Of a stretch of DNA of 64,000 nt, positions 1 through 14,149 are shown piece after piece. Made by a program: the position numbers and the translations under genes. Source of the stretch: Dimorphilus gyrociliatus (lineage: Eukaryota > Annelida > Polychaeta > Dinophilidae); contig CAJFCJ010000010.1 in assembly GCA_904063045.1 (NCBI GenBank), positions 310,001 through 374,000 on the forward strand. Reading direction: 5' to 3'. The notes beneath the pieces were generated by a model that was not told the DNA's origin, searched no databases, and saw nothing but the letters and a program-made list of their open reading frames with translations. Positions within the stretch are counted from its first letter, which is position 1; each line of letters opens with the position of its first letter.

Positions 1-35
1 GCAGACAACCCTTAAAAATGGCGGTTCTCAATTAG

Positions 36-2805
36 ATTGAAAACATCGGGGAAGCGATGCTTGATGGCTTATTTTTCGAATACTCAGTACCGAGAAAATG
101 ATGAATATAGCTATGGAGAAATTGATAAGCGAGAAGATTTTTGTCTTGCCAAGCCAGAAATCGTCAGGTAACTGCGATTCGCCATAAACTGCGATAGAAA
201 GTAGAATATTTCAACTGGATAAAAACGATAGTTTATTTATTATTACATAAATCGCCATTTTGATTAATAGAGTTAATAGAAACATAGTACTGCATCTCAA
301 GTTATAAATATGTCACCATAGTAACAATGCTCATAAATTGACTGATTTAGAGAGACATGACTGCTAGGTGGCGTTGGCTAAATATTTATAGCATCTGTAG
401 GCATCTGCTGCAACATCTGTTTTTTATGCAGAGGTCCCAGGCGTATACAGTTAACGAAGGGATCGAGCGGATTCGGCTTTAACATAATTGGAGGAGAAAA
501 TGGATCGGGTATTTTCGTCAGTTTCATATTAGCTGGTGGACCTGCTGACTTATCAGGTGAGCTTAGGACAGGGGATCAGTTACTGTCTGCCAACGGACAA
601 GACTTACGGCATGCTACTCATTTCGAAGCTGTTCAGGTTTGTGTTTAGACCTCAATAGATATATAAAGAGTATACGTGTAAATATATAGATGCAATGTAC
701 GTTATATTTGTACAAATATTTGATGCAATATTTAAGAGTTTTTCCTTATTTTCTTTAAAAAGTGAATTTAAAAAATATATTAGCATGAAAATATTGCATA
801 ATCTATTTTGTCAATTAACATAATAGTCGAAATTATTGCCTGTGAAAATAGTATATTATCTCTAGAGCTTTATGACAAAATTGCTTGCTGTATGTAGGTT
901 AGTTTTCATCAGAATTTTATGACAAATAGCCGTAATGGAAATTTTTTAGCCAAGAAGAATATTACTGGAAGGTAACTTAAACATATTAATTAAAATTAAA
1001 AGAGGATCGCCAGAGGGTAATATATTGCTCTTTGTAAAATACAAAGTAACATAAAGATAATTACTAAAACATTCATTTCGCAGTAGTCAAGCGCTAGAAC
1101 GCACAGTTTTTTTCTTCATGATACATTGATCTAAAACCAAATAGTGTGACAAATAGCGCCCTCTGAACTTAAATGGTCCAAGACTTTGTTACATCCCGTC
1201 GTTTCCCTTCAATCAATTAATTGCCTAATTTAGAGTGAGTTATTTATTAGAAACGCCCCTTGAATATTCAAATTGATTGGGATAATTTGCATATATAAAA
1301 GTCGTGACTAGAATTAGGTCGATTTTTAAACATTAAGAAGTTAAATGTTATTGATCGGAACCAGATGTTATTTTTGTGAATATAAAATATTGTTTTTTAC
1401 ATTTTTCAATACTAAACAGTAAATTTAGACGTTCTTTTATTGTTTAACAGGTTTTAAAACGCAACCAAGAAAGTATTGAATTTGTTGTTGAATATCGTCC
1501 TGACGATTATAACAGAGCAGAATCACGATTACACGATTTACGGGAGCAGATGCTTACGACAAGCCAGCTTAGAACGACGCATAAAAGAACATTGTACGTT
1601 CGAACCTTATTCGATTACAATCCATCAACAGACAGCGGTCTGCCATCCCGGGGTCTGGCCTTTAAACATGGTTTCATACTACACGTTACTAATGCATCAG
1701 ATGACGAATGGTGGCAGGCAAAAGTCCTGCTACCCGTCCCAGAGGAAGATATATTTGGTATCATTCCTTCGAAAAGAAGGGTTGAGAGAAAGGAGAAAGC
1801 TAGATTAAAAAATGTAAAATTTTCCCAAACGCGTGATTTGAATTCGGGCGACAAGAGGAAAAAAAATTTTGCCTTTTCGAGAAGGTTTCCATTTATGAAA
1901 AGCAAAGAACACTCGGGTTCGGAGGAAGTTAGTGATGAAGAAGAATGTATAAGATCTTACGAGCCAGTCAGCCTGCAGCAAATTAACTATTTTCGACCTG
2001 TAATTTTATTGGGATCTCTCAAGGACCGTTTTAACGACGACCTAATTTCTGAATTTCCCGATAGCGTAATTATGCTTTTTATAAATTAAATTAATTCTTT
2101 AAATATAATAAATTACTCTACTTTCAACTCTTTCTAATCTTGTAAATAATGCAATTTACATTCAGTTTGTTTTCTCCTCTATAGTTTTCGTCTTGCGTTC
2201 CGCATACAACAAGACAAAAGCGGGAATACGAAGTAGATGGTCGGGATTATCATTTTGTAGAATCTCGAAAAAAGATGGAAAAGGATATTGAAGATCATTT
2301 ATTTATCGAAGCTGGACAATATAATGATAATCTCTACGGAACTAGTATTGAAGCTGTTCGACAAGTTGCTGAAAGTGGAAAACATTGCATTTTAGATGTA
2401 AGTGCAAACGCCATCAAGAGATTACAATCTGCTCAAATCCATCCTATTTCTATACTCGTAAAACCGTTAAATATTGAACAAGTTACAGAATGGCATGTGA
2501 GTTTAGGTACTGACAATGCTGAAAAAATATTCGAAAGAGCCATTAAACTAGAATTAGAATTTGCTGAGTATCTGACTGGTAAGTATCTTTGTAAACGCCC
2601 AACTTTTTTTTCTCTTTTTTTTCTATCTGACAAAATCCTTTTGCTCTATTTATTATCTATAAACAGTGTTAAATATATAAAATTACTTAAAAACACAGCT
2701 ATCATCAGTGGAAAAACTGTGGAAGAAATATATTCATTAGTCAAAAAATTAATCCAAGATCAATCCGGTCCAGTCGTTTGGCTTCCATCCAAGGAAAAAC
2801 TCTGA
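36..2805 (+). CDS. dlg: Discs-large family MAGUK (PDZ3-SH3-GK), 5' partial
   Basis: Scaffold protein of cell junctions and synapses; only its C-terminal half lies in the window. Exons read as 36-167 (start uncertain), 432-636, 1451-2065, 2185-2578 and 2699-2805, with all phases agreeing. Exon 432-636 encodes PDZ3 with the carboxylate-binding GFGF motif and a [18 protein letters not shown] stretch typical of Dlg/PSD-95. Exon 1451-2065 finishes PDZ3 and gives the SH3 domain (ASDDEWWQA) and the HOOK linker. The last two exons give the guanylate-kinase-like domain ([42 protein letters not shown]) and the family's usual short end after the [13 protein letters not shown] motif. As in other MAGUKs this domain is expected to bind phosphopeptides rather than act as a kinase. 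Intron 637-1450 shows no coding signal. PDZ1-2 must lie to the left, unless 64-66 is the ATG of a short isoform. Confidence 0.93.
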
Positions 2806-3510
2806 ATGAAGGATGATTAATACTAAAAAGTGTGTGTACATATTATATAATCCATATATATATATATATATATATATGCATGAAATGCTGTAGAAATTCA
2901 CTGTTTGATTATGTTTTCTTTTTATAGTACCTTTTCTTGTCATTATTTATATAGAAATGGGAAATAGTCATTTCTCAACTGAATTATTTATTTTGTGGTA
3001 TTATTTCATTCATCAGAAAACGTTCTCCAAAGCAAATTTTTATCATATAAACTGAAACATTAGCATCATCCCGTAAAGGTTAATTCTAATTATATATATA
3101 AATTCTATTAATTCAGCAATTCTGCCATCTACCGCCTATTTAATTCATAGAATTTTATACAACCCTTAAGATGTTTTGCCCAACGGATTGCTTTAGAAAG
3201 TCGAGTGGTTTTTTTTGAGTGCAAAATCCGTAAGATGGAGACATAGTCTTTTTGTGTTTTATCAGTGAACGACTTTTCAATAAAACACTAACAATGTTTG
3301 TTAGAATTGAACAGATAAAATATATAAAAAAGAAAATATACATGAAATATTAACAAAAATAAAAGATAATAACAAAAAAAAGCTATTTTCAGCATTGCCC
3401 TTCCTTTCTTTCCTTTGTTTTATTTTCTTTTTGTTTTATTTTTCAAGTAGTCTTGTCCTTTGTTGTTTATTTTATACATTACTATTATAGTTTGTTAATA
3501 AATTCGTTAA
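2806..3510 (+). other. Probable dlg 3' UTR and flank
   Basis: AT-rich sequence after the dlg stop with no open frame of coding character. It contains a TA microsatellite (about 2854-2877) and several AATAAA-like words, for example near 3497-3502. Where the transcript ends cannot be decided from sequence alone. Confidence 0.4.
2854..2877. repeat. (TA)n microsatellite
   Basis: Uninterrupted alternating T and A just downstream of the dlg stop codon. It is one of about ten such tracts in the window. Confidence 0.9.
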
Positions 3511-6500
3511 ATATTTCCAATGTCTTATACTATTCTAAATAGAACAACACTTAGTCTAAGTTGAAGAAAAGGGAATGAGCGGGGAGAAGGTGAAGGAGGA
3601 ATAAAATCTTCTTGGTAAAAAAAGATAATTGACAAGGTGTATAATTATTGAACAATACAAGGATATTGAAGTTACTATTTTCGCCTTACGTGTTCTAGTA
3701 TATCACCGTATAAATATTAATTTAAATAATCTGTCATGCGTATAGACCACCGAAAGCAGGTGCAAATTTTTGTTTAGAATACACGGTATAATTCTATAAT
3801 ACGACATGACATATACGTATATATTGTCGTGTATATATTATGGTTGATTATTGGGGAAATAACAACTTTTGTTAGTTTAACACCAAGTTAATTCTAGCCT
3901 GTCCGTTCGGTTTTAGTATAGAATTCAACCAACCCAGCGCCGTGTGTATTATTATGTAAATGAATGTACGAGGCGTTGATTGATAAATCGAGCAATATTT
4001 TCCAGTTTTACGAATTTTTTAAAAGGAGAAGAAAATTTAATTATAAAAATGATGTCAGCAAAAGTATATAAATAACGTGTTGAAATGATTTATTAGATAA
4101 AAATCATATAAACATGAATTATATTAATATTTATATTTATCATATCATATCAAATATACTGTATTAATAGCTGGGAAAAAAACATGGATACCTATTTCTT
4201 TTCTCTACTTTTCCTTTCTATTTCCTCTTTTTACACCATCTTTTCCCTTTTCAAAATAAAGTGTTTCAACGAACAAACGAAAATGTTACTTTAAACTATA
4301 ATTACTAAGAGACGCAGATTTTCACAGCATCTCTCGCTATTTTTCTCGATAGAACAATACTATCATTAGGTAAGAAAAAAAAACGGTCAATGTTAAGGCT
4401 ATTCCTAATTACATATAATAAATAGTTCGTTAACAGTTCACAGCGTAGGCAATTAATCATGCTGTTCTTTAACAGCTTTAATAATTCTCCCTTTTTTCTA
4501 CTCTTACCCACCATCCTTCTCTTTCTTCGTTTACAGAAGATCTTTTGATTCAATGAATTTCTCTTGTAATTTATAATAATTAAATCCGTTCGGAAAAAAA
4601 ATAGAATTGAAAGTTGTAAAGGAACAGAATCGTCCCTGTTTAATGTTAATGCTGAATAGATAATGAAATCTGTCGCGGTGTCTTTGAACTCGTACGTTTG
4701 TCTATAATTAGATGCTAGCGAAACGCCGGTTCCGTTCACTTCTCACTATTTCAACACTTGCCTTTTATAAACAGAACCTTACTAAAATTCCATAGTTAAT
4801 TGATGCTCTTTCGCTAAAAAAAAAGGAGGTGGGAAAATAGTAAAGTACTAATGGATAAGAGAAAAAAAAGGCTAAGGAGTACCATTGATAAAAGTAACAT
4901 AAATGGAGAGAAGTAGAGAGACAGGGCTTTATATTAAAGAGGATAAAAAGTTATTTTTAAAAGATTCTATAGGTTTAATATGTCACCAAGCTTGCTCTTT
5001 TATATAATTTATAAGGATCAAAATGAGTTTAAAATCATCAATTTCTGGATTATAATTTTTTGTATAGACTTTATATATTACCTTTAATTAAGTTAGATTT
5101 TTGTACGTAACGTATAAGAGTTTAATTAAGGATTTAAAATAAAAACAGTATGAAAGGAAGTGAAAAGTGATGAATTCAAGAGAATTTATAAGCGGGAGGT
5201 ATGATTCTATTTTTAAATTTATCACCTTTCCTTATTTCGGTTTTAACTCTCAAAAAAACCGTTCGTTTTACACGTCGTAGTTGAATGACGAGTTTAATGA
5301 ACATAAAGTATATAATAAATGACTAATTGCATTTAGGAAGTGAGGAATAGTGGGGAGGGATCCCATTGCAAAGAACCAATACATTATTGGAGTAGAATAA
5401 GGAGGGAGAGTGATTTGTAAGTGGCGCCCTCTTCCATTTACTTGAGTGGCAAGTAAGAACGGCCTACCATTCTAATTGTACCCCTCATCTGGAAACTATC
5501 TATGCAAACTTTTTTCTTTAGAAGAAGAAGAAGAAAACCAGATTTTTTAAGGACAGAATCTCTTTATATTATACAAGTAAGGCAAAAAGTTCGCAGGTAA
5601 TAAAACGTGAGTTATACGTGTAATAATTATTTAAAAATACTCTTTGCATTATATATCCGCCTTCTATCTTCTTTTATATAGAATATATTACGTAAAGTTC
5701 GACTTAAGTAAATAATGGAGTAGAATGGATATTGACTAACACGTTATAACTGACTGAGTCTGAAACTGATCCGATAACAAAGGAGACCGAAAGAAATCTA
5801 CTATTGTATTTTAACCTTAGAGGGAAGCCTTGATATTGTACTATTATATAATACGTCGGGTTGAAGAAGAAACGTTTGCCGAATATAAACAAAAGAAGAA
5901 GTATTAGATTTCATTGTGTAATAGATCCATTTTACTTAAAATCCCTCGTTTTCCGACTTTTTACCTTTTAATTTCCGATATGCTTATATTGTATTTACAG
6001 CTGCTCAAATTTGAAGAGAAAATTTGCTGTTTTGTAAACAAATATGAAATGGATGATGGCGAGGCAGTTTGGTAAACACACTTGAATAATGCAATATTAT
6101 GATAATATATTTTAAACTTTAGCATCCTTTAACAAAGACTTCAAAGTGAACGCTTAGCAAGTCATAAGTGGATTATATAATATTCAAACAATAAGAATTA
6201 GATATATATCCCAAAAGTAAAGATTAAATTAACCGAAAGCTTCTTTCTTCGTCTCGTTCCTTTCCTACCCTTCGGTAACTTGTCACGTCTAGCGAATAGA
6301 AAAACCTTTTTTGAGTACCGTTTTACGGTTGGATAAAGATATTTGAAAATATCTTAAGCAAAACGAAAGGAAACGAAAGGAAAGTAGGAAAAGTAAAAAA
6401 TTCTATTTCTATAGAAAAATGAATGTTTAATGAATAAATTAACGCTATTTACAGGAAATAAAAAAGTCAACTTTATCGCTTTCTATATTTATAATACATC

Positions 6501-7236
6501 CCATACAAAATATGGAAAGTTTTAGAGCTATATAAATTGATATAGTTCACTTGAACAATCAACTTGTCAATAGGGAAATGTGACCTTTGCTATTATAACA
6601 ATTGTTATGCTAAGAATTATTTTACCCTGTACATTAATGAACACATATAATAAACGTCATATTGTGGGAATTCTAAAGAACGAAATATGTTTGAATAGCA
6701 GTATGCAGGTATAACAATGTCAACAAGCAGTAAATATACGGCATATTAGCAAAAATTGCACGCACACATATATATTTAAATAAGTCATTTAATAAGTTTT
6801 TTTTCAAATAAAATGACCTTTATTACTTTTTCAAGAGTTTGAATAGTAGCACTTGAGGAACCGTCATTAATGGAAGAGGAGATTTCTCATAGGTGGAACA
6901 GTTTATATTCAACCGTCAATTACCTTACATAATAGAGTAAGAGGGGTTTGTCTAAGCGAAAGATGTTGTGTCCATTGGCACATTTCCAGTTGATTTATTA
7001 AACGTTCAAGAGAATTGAATAGCGTTCAAAAAGTTATTAAAATAGTTCATTTTCACTTCTTTTACCGTTTTTTGAAAGAATTTCCCTATCAGAAGCTTTA
7101 TACAAAATGCTACCGGCTCTAACATTTTAAGCTATTTATTTACAATAAACGCCACGTTTGAGGCGTTATGCAAAACGTTACTTTGATCTCGTTGCCCGGG
7201 GCCTAAATTAGTCTTTGAAGGCACGTGAATCAATTG

Positions 7237-7246
7237 GTCACGTGAT
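7237..7246. promoter_or_regulatory. E-box GTCACGTGAT
   Basis: CACGTG core with flanks one base away from the perfect palindrome GTCACGTGAC seen at 14211-14220 and 52911-52920. Binding by a USF/MYC/MITF-type bHLH factor is inferred only. Confidence 0.3.
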
Positions 7247-7441
7247 TTTTTAGACAAAGTTGCATTTGTGAACCTATAGAAAGTATTCAATGAAGGATGG
7301 AAGAAAATAAACGGATAAAGATGATTTTATATCACCTAACGACTTCCGTTATCTTTTCCAAAAAGAGAAAGAAAATTATCTTTTAAAAGAATAAAGATTT
7401 CTCCTCTTTGATCATGATACTTTCCTTCTTTTATAGATTAA

Positions 7442-7460
7442 TTTTTTTTTTTAAAAAAAA
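7442..7460. repeat. T-run followed by A-run (inverted homopolymer)
   Basis: Eleven T then eight A, flanked by CTTCTTTT on the left and AGAAAAGAAG on the right, so the whole can fold into an imperfect hairpin. Similar T/A junctions occur near 19075-19096 and 26868-26886. Confidence 0.6.
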
Positions 7461-10385
7461 GAAAAGAAGTGTGTTGGTAGATAAAATAAAAAAAAGACTT
7501 TTCTTCATTATCTAACTTCCCTTCATTAACTCTCTCTCTCTCTCTCTCTCTTCTCGCCACTCATTACTTTCCCGTTATTTTTACACACTATATAATTTAA
7601 GCGAAGATTTTTCGTACTTAATTATCAGTTTTGTTAATTTTAAACTGAGATAAAAATCAGGAAACGAGTACGCGTATCTCATCAAGCGGAATAAAAATAG
7701 CAACTTAAAGAAAAAGCTATTGTAACGTTTTTCTTTCTACTAAATGAAAATTAAAGGAATCAAATGATAGGTTATTATCATCCGTTATGGAAAATATAAA
7801 TGATACGTTACAAATTTTTCTATTGTTAAGGATATTAGAAAAGAACATTTGACGCCTTTAGGCGGTATATTTTTTGGGCTAAAAGCAGAAATAAAACATT
7901 AATTGTTCATGCATGAGAGAATTAATTGCCTTTTAAATTGTATAAAGAAATAAAGACCGGATGTCACATTTTATTACAAACTGAACAGCATCAATTTTTA
8001 TGAGAGTTTTAGCGATTTCTTGTCAAAAGTCGTGCTGAAATTATCGTCAACTTTTCTTCTCTTCAAAAGACCCTTTGATAATGAACTTTTCATTAATAAA
8101 GTGTTAAAAAAAACCTAATAATCTATATCCCTTTTCTCACCCCTACTCTATTTATTGGCGTTCCAACGCTATTCCTTTGATATGGTAACAAATTTAAAGG
8201 TAACACCTCATTTTTAATTATTTCCGGTCAGCTTTTTCTTCAACAGGCTATTTTTCACTCTACGTATAATTTTTTTTGTTGAAGGGAGGAGATAAAACTA
8301 ATTTGTCTTCTATTTATATATAGAATTAACTGAAAAATGGGTGGCTGGGTGGGAGGAAGAATGGGTGGAGGGGGAAGGGGAAGATTTTAGAGAAAAAAAT
8401 GGCACGAAAGGTAAAGCACGAATAATTACGCAATTGTCCATTTATCATTCGACCCTCACCCTTTTATAATTTCGTATTCTTTAGAACGTTTTAAATTATT
8501 CGTCAGCCGTTATTTATCGCTTGCGCGATCTTGTCAGCGTATGCGTGTGGATACGTTTGAGCGTGTGTGTGTCCATTGGAGGATAAAGAATAAAATAACA
8601 TTTTCCCTCCTATTCCACCTTTTCATTTCGATAAAGATACGTGTATATTACTCTATTTAATAGGCCTATAATAAAAGTGGGAGTTTTCAGATGGTTGAAT
8701 AAAGCGAGCGGGGGCTATCACGCACATACTAGCGTTTATAAGCTGTTCAACGGATGTAACGAATAAGTTCGATGGTCCATACTATCCATGACAAAACACT
8801 TTCGGTTTCATTAGTCTAATTCTTATATTTGACCATTGTAGATGATTAAAAGAAACATGAAAAATTTACAGTTATTGAACGTTCAAGTGGTCTACTTAAA
8901 GAATCTTGAAAAACTGCGTAGCCGTTAAAGAATGTTTTTTAAGAGGTTAAAACTTTTAGAAATAATAAAGAAGATGACCAGTTGAAATGTAAAATAAGAA
9001 CCTAGAGACACTTCGAAACACGCATTTAAACACAGCTTCTTATTCCGTGACATTTATAACCGAAATAACCGAGTAAGCGTATAACTAGCTTACCCCTTAA
9101 CCTTAAAAATTCCAGTACTAGTAAGAAATCTTAGACCCCCCATACGCCTTTTAAAGACGCCCAAAAAATGCAATAATCAACAGTGACGAAGATAAAATAG
9201 ATCGTCAATAAAAGAGAGATTAAAATAAAAAAGGAGAAAAGAAGCGGGAAAAGATTTTTTTTCTATTACTGCCAAAGAGACGTTTTAAAAATAGGCTGAT
9301 AGACGCAGCATGGAGCGTCATTCCCGGTGTGAGCTAGCGTGATTTTTAGAAGGAAGTTTGAAATCGAAGAATATGTAATTCTCTTACTTTTTTCATAGTC
9401 TCTCTTTTTACTAGGTCAAATCGACCGTGAAAATATACATGTTAAAAAGTTCTACTACCCCTGCCACTCATACCACCCACATTATACAAGTATATATATG
9501 ACTGTATAAGAGAGCGTTCAGTTATAAAAAAGAAGTACATGAAGGATGTTTTGGTATTTTGAAAATTTGCAATTTTTCTTATATCTTTGAAAAGCATCAA
9601 CTCTGCATAGGAAATTTTCTTCCCAAGGCCAAAAAGACTTGTCAAGGCCATTTCCGTTCAAAACATTAAATTTACAACTGTTAAAAGCAAGAGTCCACTT
9701 CCTGTCCTCTTCCGATCTGATTTTCATCCATTTAGTTTCATTCATTCTAAGTTGGTCGAAGTTGTCTATTGTTCAGTTTATTTAAAATGAACTAACTACT
9801 TCTAATTCCATTGGCACCTTAAAACAGTCCCGTGCATGGGGATTCTTATTAACGAATGAATACGCTAATAATGGAAGTTATGTAATTTAACATTTTTATA
9901 AACTTTACGAATGTGAAATTCAAGTCAATTAGTATAACAGTTAAGAGAGGGAAATTATTAAAATAACAAACGGAGAATTGCAAAGTAACGCGCCTATTAA
10001 GGACAAATTTTTGACTAGGGCATTGGTTAGCTATCAGGTAAAAGAAGCCGAGATAGTGACAGATAATTCGTTAAACGTCGCCTGTCGAAAAAACGGGCTA
10101 TTAATTATCAATATGGTCGTAAATTAAAGCCTTAGACACCCACCTAAGAAAATTCCACATAGCTTAAAAACTCTTCAGTACGAAGTAAAACTTAAAGCTT
10201 ATCCAAACCTCTTAAAAACTGATTTAAAAATTCTTCTTCGATGAGGAGACCGGATATGTTGTTAACTACTAATAATTCATTAAAATACTACTAAACCTAT
10301 CAATCAAGACTTCGATTTCGAATGACCATGGGTCAATCAAGGTCAGGATCGCATCTGTCATATTTTCTATTATAAAAGTGTATAT

Positions 10386-10484
10386 GAGGGAAAAGAGAAA
10401 GAAAGAGAGAGTGATATAGAGAGGGAGGAGAAGGAGAGAGAGAGAGAACGAGAGAGAAAGAGGGGCGAGAAGAGAGAAAGAAGG
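10386..10484. repeat. Purine-rich GA simple repeat
   Basis: About 100 bases of almost pure G and A with GAGAGA runs. A complementary pyrimidine tract lies about 570 bases downstream at 11056-11260. Confidence 0.85.
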
Positions 10485-13400
10485 TTAGCTATTAAAAAAA
10501 TTATCTATTGTGGCGAAAATTAGGAAACTCCCTATAAATCTAAAGATCAAAGTTGACAAACGTCAAATACAGTTATTACGTAAAAATAACTTATAATTGC
10601 AAGTTTGGTTCCTTGGAAAAAAAGGGAAAAAATCAGCCCACACGCGCCGATTTGGGGGTGTGCGATTTTGGTTGCGAAATTTTGGAGACTAATTAAGCGT
10701 ATACGCGCCCTTTGTCGATTGTTAGAGGTAGGGGTGAATGTTTTTCTCTACATCTCTCTCTTTCATTCCATCTTTCGATCTTTTACCCGTCTCATTCCAC
10801 CTCCCTCCTGTACACCCCCCTTGGCCAAGTTTTTCATTGAAAGATGGTGGTATGAGATATTAGGGTTTCTTTTTCTGGTTTAAAAGTTTTAGACATTAAG
10901 AGATCAATTCAATACTTTCTTTACCCTTTAAAATGTATAAGTTGAGTGGGAAATCAAAATATTGGGCTATGTAAGAAATATAACCCTTTTCCAATAGCTG
11001 AGTATCGTATTTAGGTATATGGCCTATGAGATAGCAATCTTATTTAACTCCCCCTACTTTTCACTCTCTCTTTTTTCTCTTTCTTTCTCTTTTTCCCTCT
11101 CTCTATCCAATTCTCTCTTTCTTTCTGTCTGTCTGTCTCTGTCTCTGTCTCTCTCTTTAGTCGTCTACATATCTCTCTCACTCTTTACCCCGATCTCGCA
11201 TATACACACTCTCCTTTCCTTTCTCTGCTATTTCTTTTTTCTTTCTTTCTTTCTTATTTCGCCCTTGTCCAAAGCAAGGGTCACTTGGCAACAGATTGTC
11301 TTATGCCTTCTTGGGCATGATAAAAATTTCAAGATGAGTGAACTGCATTCATTTTTCAAACTGAAAAAGTAAAGGAGTGGAACTGATTTCATACGCAGGA
11401 AATTGAGTGGAGAAAGGTAAATTGTAATGAAAACGGTAAAGAAACGCTTGAGGCCGTTTTTCTTCCTATTTTTCTTTTTTGAAAAAATTTTTCTTCATTG
11501 TACTTTATATTGAAAAGGGTCAAAAGATTATTGGTTCCTGTTTGTCAATTATTTTAAAGGAACTGTTTAAGTTAGACTTTGAAGTTTCTTGTTCAATTTT
11601 TGCAATTAGCTTCAGGCTATTCTAGTTTGTTTGTTGTATAAATGACTATTAATGTACAATCTTTGGAAGACAAGGTAGAAATGATGTTGATCTTAATGTT
11701 CCATTAATTGCCCTTTTGATGTATCTCCGTGTTTTTCGGAGAAAAAGGGATTCTTTGTTTCGAAAATGGCTTTTTTAAACATCTATAAGATTGAATCTGA
11801 GTTATTTACTGCTGGAATCGTTATTACTTTTAGAATTAGTAAATAGATCTTGTACGATACGATTTAATGATATGGAAAAGAATCCAATAAAAGGCTCTTA
11901 CTATCAGTTTCTTCTCATCAAATTCAAAAAAGTGTAGATCCATCAAATAGTATAAATAGCAGTAATGTTTATACATAGTAAAACATAAAAACGCCGAAAT
12001 GTCCCTATTTGCCTATAGTTTTGTATATTTGTCTTTGCCCCATCATAACCATTAAGTATTTTAGAGATAAACACATTTCCAGTTTAATAAAGAACATCTA
12101 AAATAAGGAAGAGGCATTTTTTGCAATTTTCGTTAGATTAACGTAAATAACGAAGGAAATTAAAATATGATGGTTGAGAGGAGAGGGATGGGAGGAGCGA
12201 GAGGGAGAGACAGAAAGGCAGAGGGATGAGAAGAGCAAAAATAAAAAGTAGATAAAGATAATTAGATAATTAGATAAGAATTTTTCTGGCTTCTGTGACA
12301 GAGTAAGCAAAAACGGGAATTTTTTTGTCAATGTACCTGTCCTCTTCTGAAAGGACTTATAAGAATCAATTAGAATTGATGTAGATTTCGTGAAGAGGGC
12401 TTAAAAGAGACTGATTTCTTTAATAACTAGTGAACCTTACCGTTAATGTTAAAAGAATTTTTAATGAAAGTTAAATATTTTTTCAAATAAAAATTCCTAA
12501 CTATGGCAAAATGAAGCGTGTCAGTTTACGCCTACTTAAGCGCAGAAAATGCTAGGAAACGACGATGTTTTCGACCGGCGTAATGTTACGTAAGTGACAG
12601 TGATTTAAAGCATGTGCGAATTCGTCACTAGAGGATATGGAACAACTAATAATGTGAATCTATTCCATACGTTCAAGAATAACGTTTTATCTGTAGAAAG
12701 AGTGTATAAGATGAATAAGTAATGACTGAACGCAGCATGTACAAAGAACGCCGAATATGCCCTTAAGGGTGGCTGTCAGGTGCCAGATTGACCGCTGGTC
12801 GTCTTTGTTTAGTGTTTTTCACCCCGTTTTTGATTATGGTTGATAAGCAGTTTTCACATCTGTGTTAGTCTTACTAATTGGCGTAAAAAACTAGTCCCAG
12901 TAGTAAAATGAACACAGGAAAGACTCATCAATTCAATATCAACATTAACCTTTTCATTTCGGTTTTATTCTCCAGTCACTTATATAAATAGGCGCAACAC
13001 TACTACTACGTAACTTTACTTTTTCTCAGTTAAACTTGAACGGATTCTGGCCTATTTAGCAAGTTCAACTGTACACCTGAGATAATTTATTCATAATTCA
13101 AATATATTATGCAGATTACACGTACCGATCCCTCCCACAACATAAATAATGTAGTAGTCGTGTGTGTGTGTAGAGATTTTAGGGTCCCTTAACGAATGTT
13201 TATAAATTAGGAAAAAGATATACACAGTCGTACGCTATTTGTAATTAAAACGTTGCAATTGCTCGCGGGTGGCCCAATCGTAATTAAACCCCGAATTGAA
13301 ATCAGTAGCAGATTCGTAAACAATTAGGCATGGAAAACGAGAAAAACGAACGAAAGAACGGTTTTCCCTCCTTATAAGTATTTTCATTACGCCCATTAAA

Positions 13401-14149
13401 GCTATTTCCCTCCATTGCACCACCCTAAATAAAAGATAGAAAACTTTATCTCTGAAAGAGGCATATAAACACATGACGGATAGGTGATAGTTGTAAAATA
13501 TGATGTTTTTATAGGCCGTAATCCAAACATTCCCTATTTGGCTAGAAGACTATATTGGGGATGTTATGGCATAAGTGGTCGGTGACAACCGAGATAATCC
13601 AACTGAACACCCAACAAAATGCATGAATAATCGCGTCATGATTGATAGAATCTGCTCGTATATCAAATTTATGGCAATCTGGTTTTTGTTAAATTCCTTA
13701 ATATTTTTGCCCTGAACGTTTTCCTTTATCAGCATATATTCCTATACCTGCATACGTGTACACAGTTATAACTATATTTAAATACATTTCTTATATACAT
13801 ACATAAAAATTCCATTCCTTTAACCTTAACCAATCATCCAACTTAATATGGTATGCTGTTATCGTTACGGCGATAAGTTACGCATTCTTTAACATTATTT
13901 AACTTTATTATTGAATATATTTATTTAACATATGAATAAGAAAAATAATTTTAGAACGGGTTAAATGTATTTTAAGCATTTTTTATATTCATTTAATTTT
14001 CATAATGCCCATTTAAAGGCTGTTGTAATTTGTAAAGAATGTGCTTTAATTTTGTCAATAAAATTAACTTATTTCTTCTCTATTTCACTTATTCTTAAAT
14101 AAATTGTTGTTATGCAGTATATTTGGCGCCAGGGTTACCAACCGCTGAG
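10485..14149. other. Gene-free interval with simple-sequence tracts
   Basis: No supported gene. It holds the CT tract 11056-11260, another purine tract near 12177-12240 and a short GT run near 13160-13171. Open frames over the CT tract are low-complexity serine/leucine and are not treated as coding. Confidence 0.5.
11056..11260. repeat. Pyrimidine-rich CT/CTTT simple repeat
   Basis: About 200 bases dominated by CTCT, CTTT and CTGT units. It reads as the reverse complement in character of the GA tract at 10386-10484. Confidence 0.85.

Larger units (their letters stand above)
3511..10385. other. Long gene-free, AT-rich interval
   Basis: I found no exon chain, RNA gene or mobile-element protein on either strand. 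The longest open frames have no domain, a biased lysine/phenylalanine/isoleucine composition and no linked splice partners. Visible items are a CT run near 7530-7550, a T/A inverted tract at 7442-7460, a small AACGCC/GGCGTT hairpin (7148-7167), an E-box at 7239-7244 and a CTCF-like word at 5424-5432. This is unusually long for so compact a genome and may be regulatory. Confidence 0.5.

Noticed and set aside
4305-4739. 144-codon minus-strand frame
   Set aside because: No recognisable motif, biased Lys/Arg/Leu/Phe composition from AT-rich DNA, no splice partner and no promoter-like context.
9442-9745. Overlapping minus-strand frames of 69 and 75 codons
   Set aside because: Two frames cover the same DNA with no motif in either and no splice partner.
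11019-11372. 117-codon frame rich in Ser and Leu
   Set aside because: It is produced by translation of the CT simple repeat.
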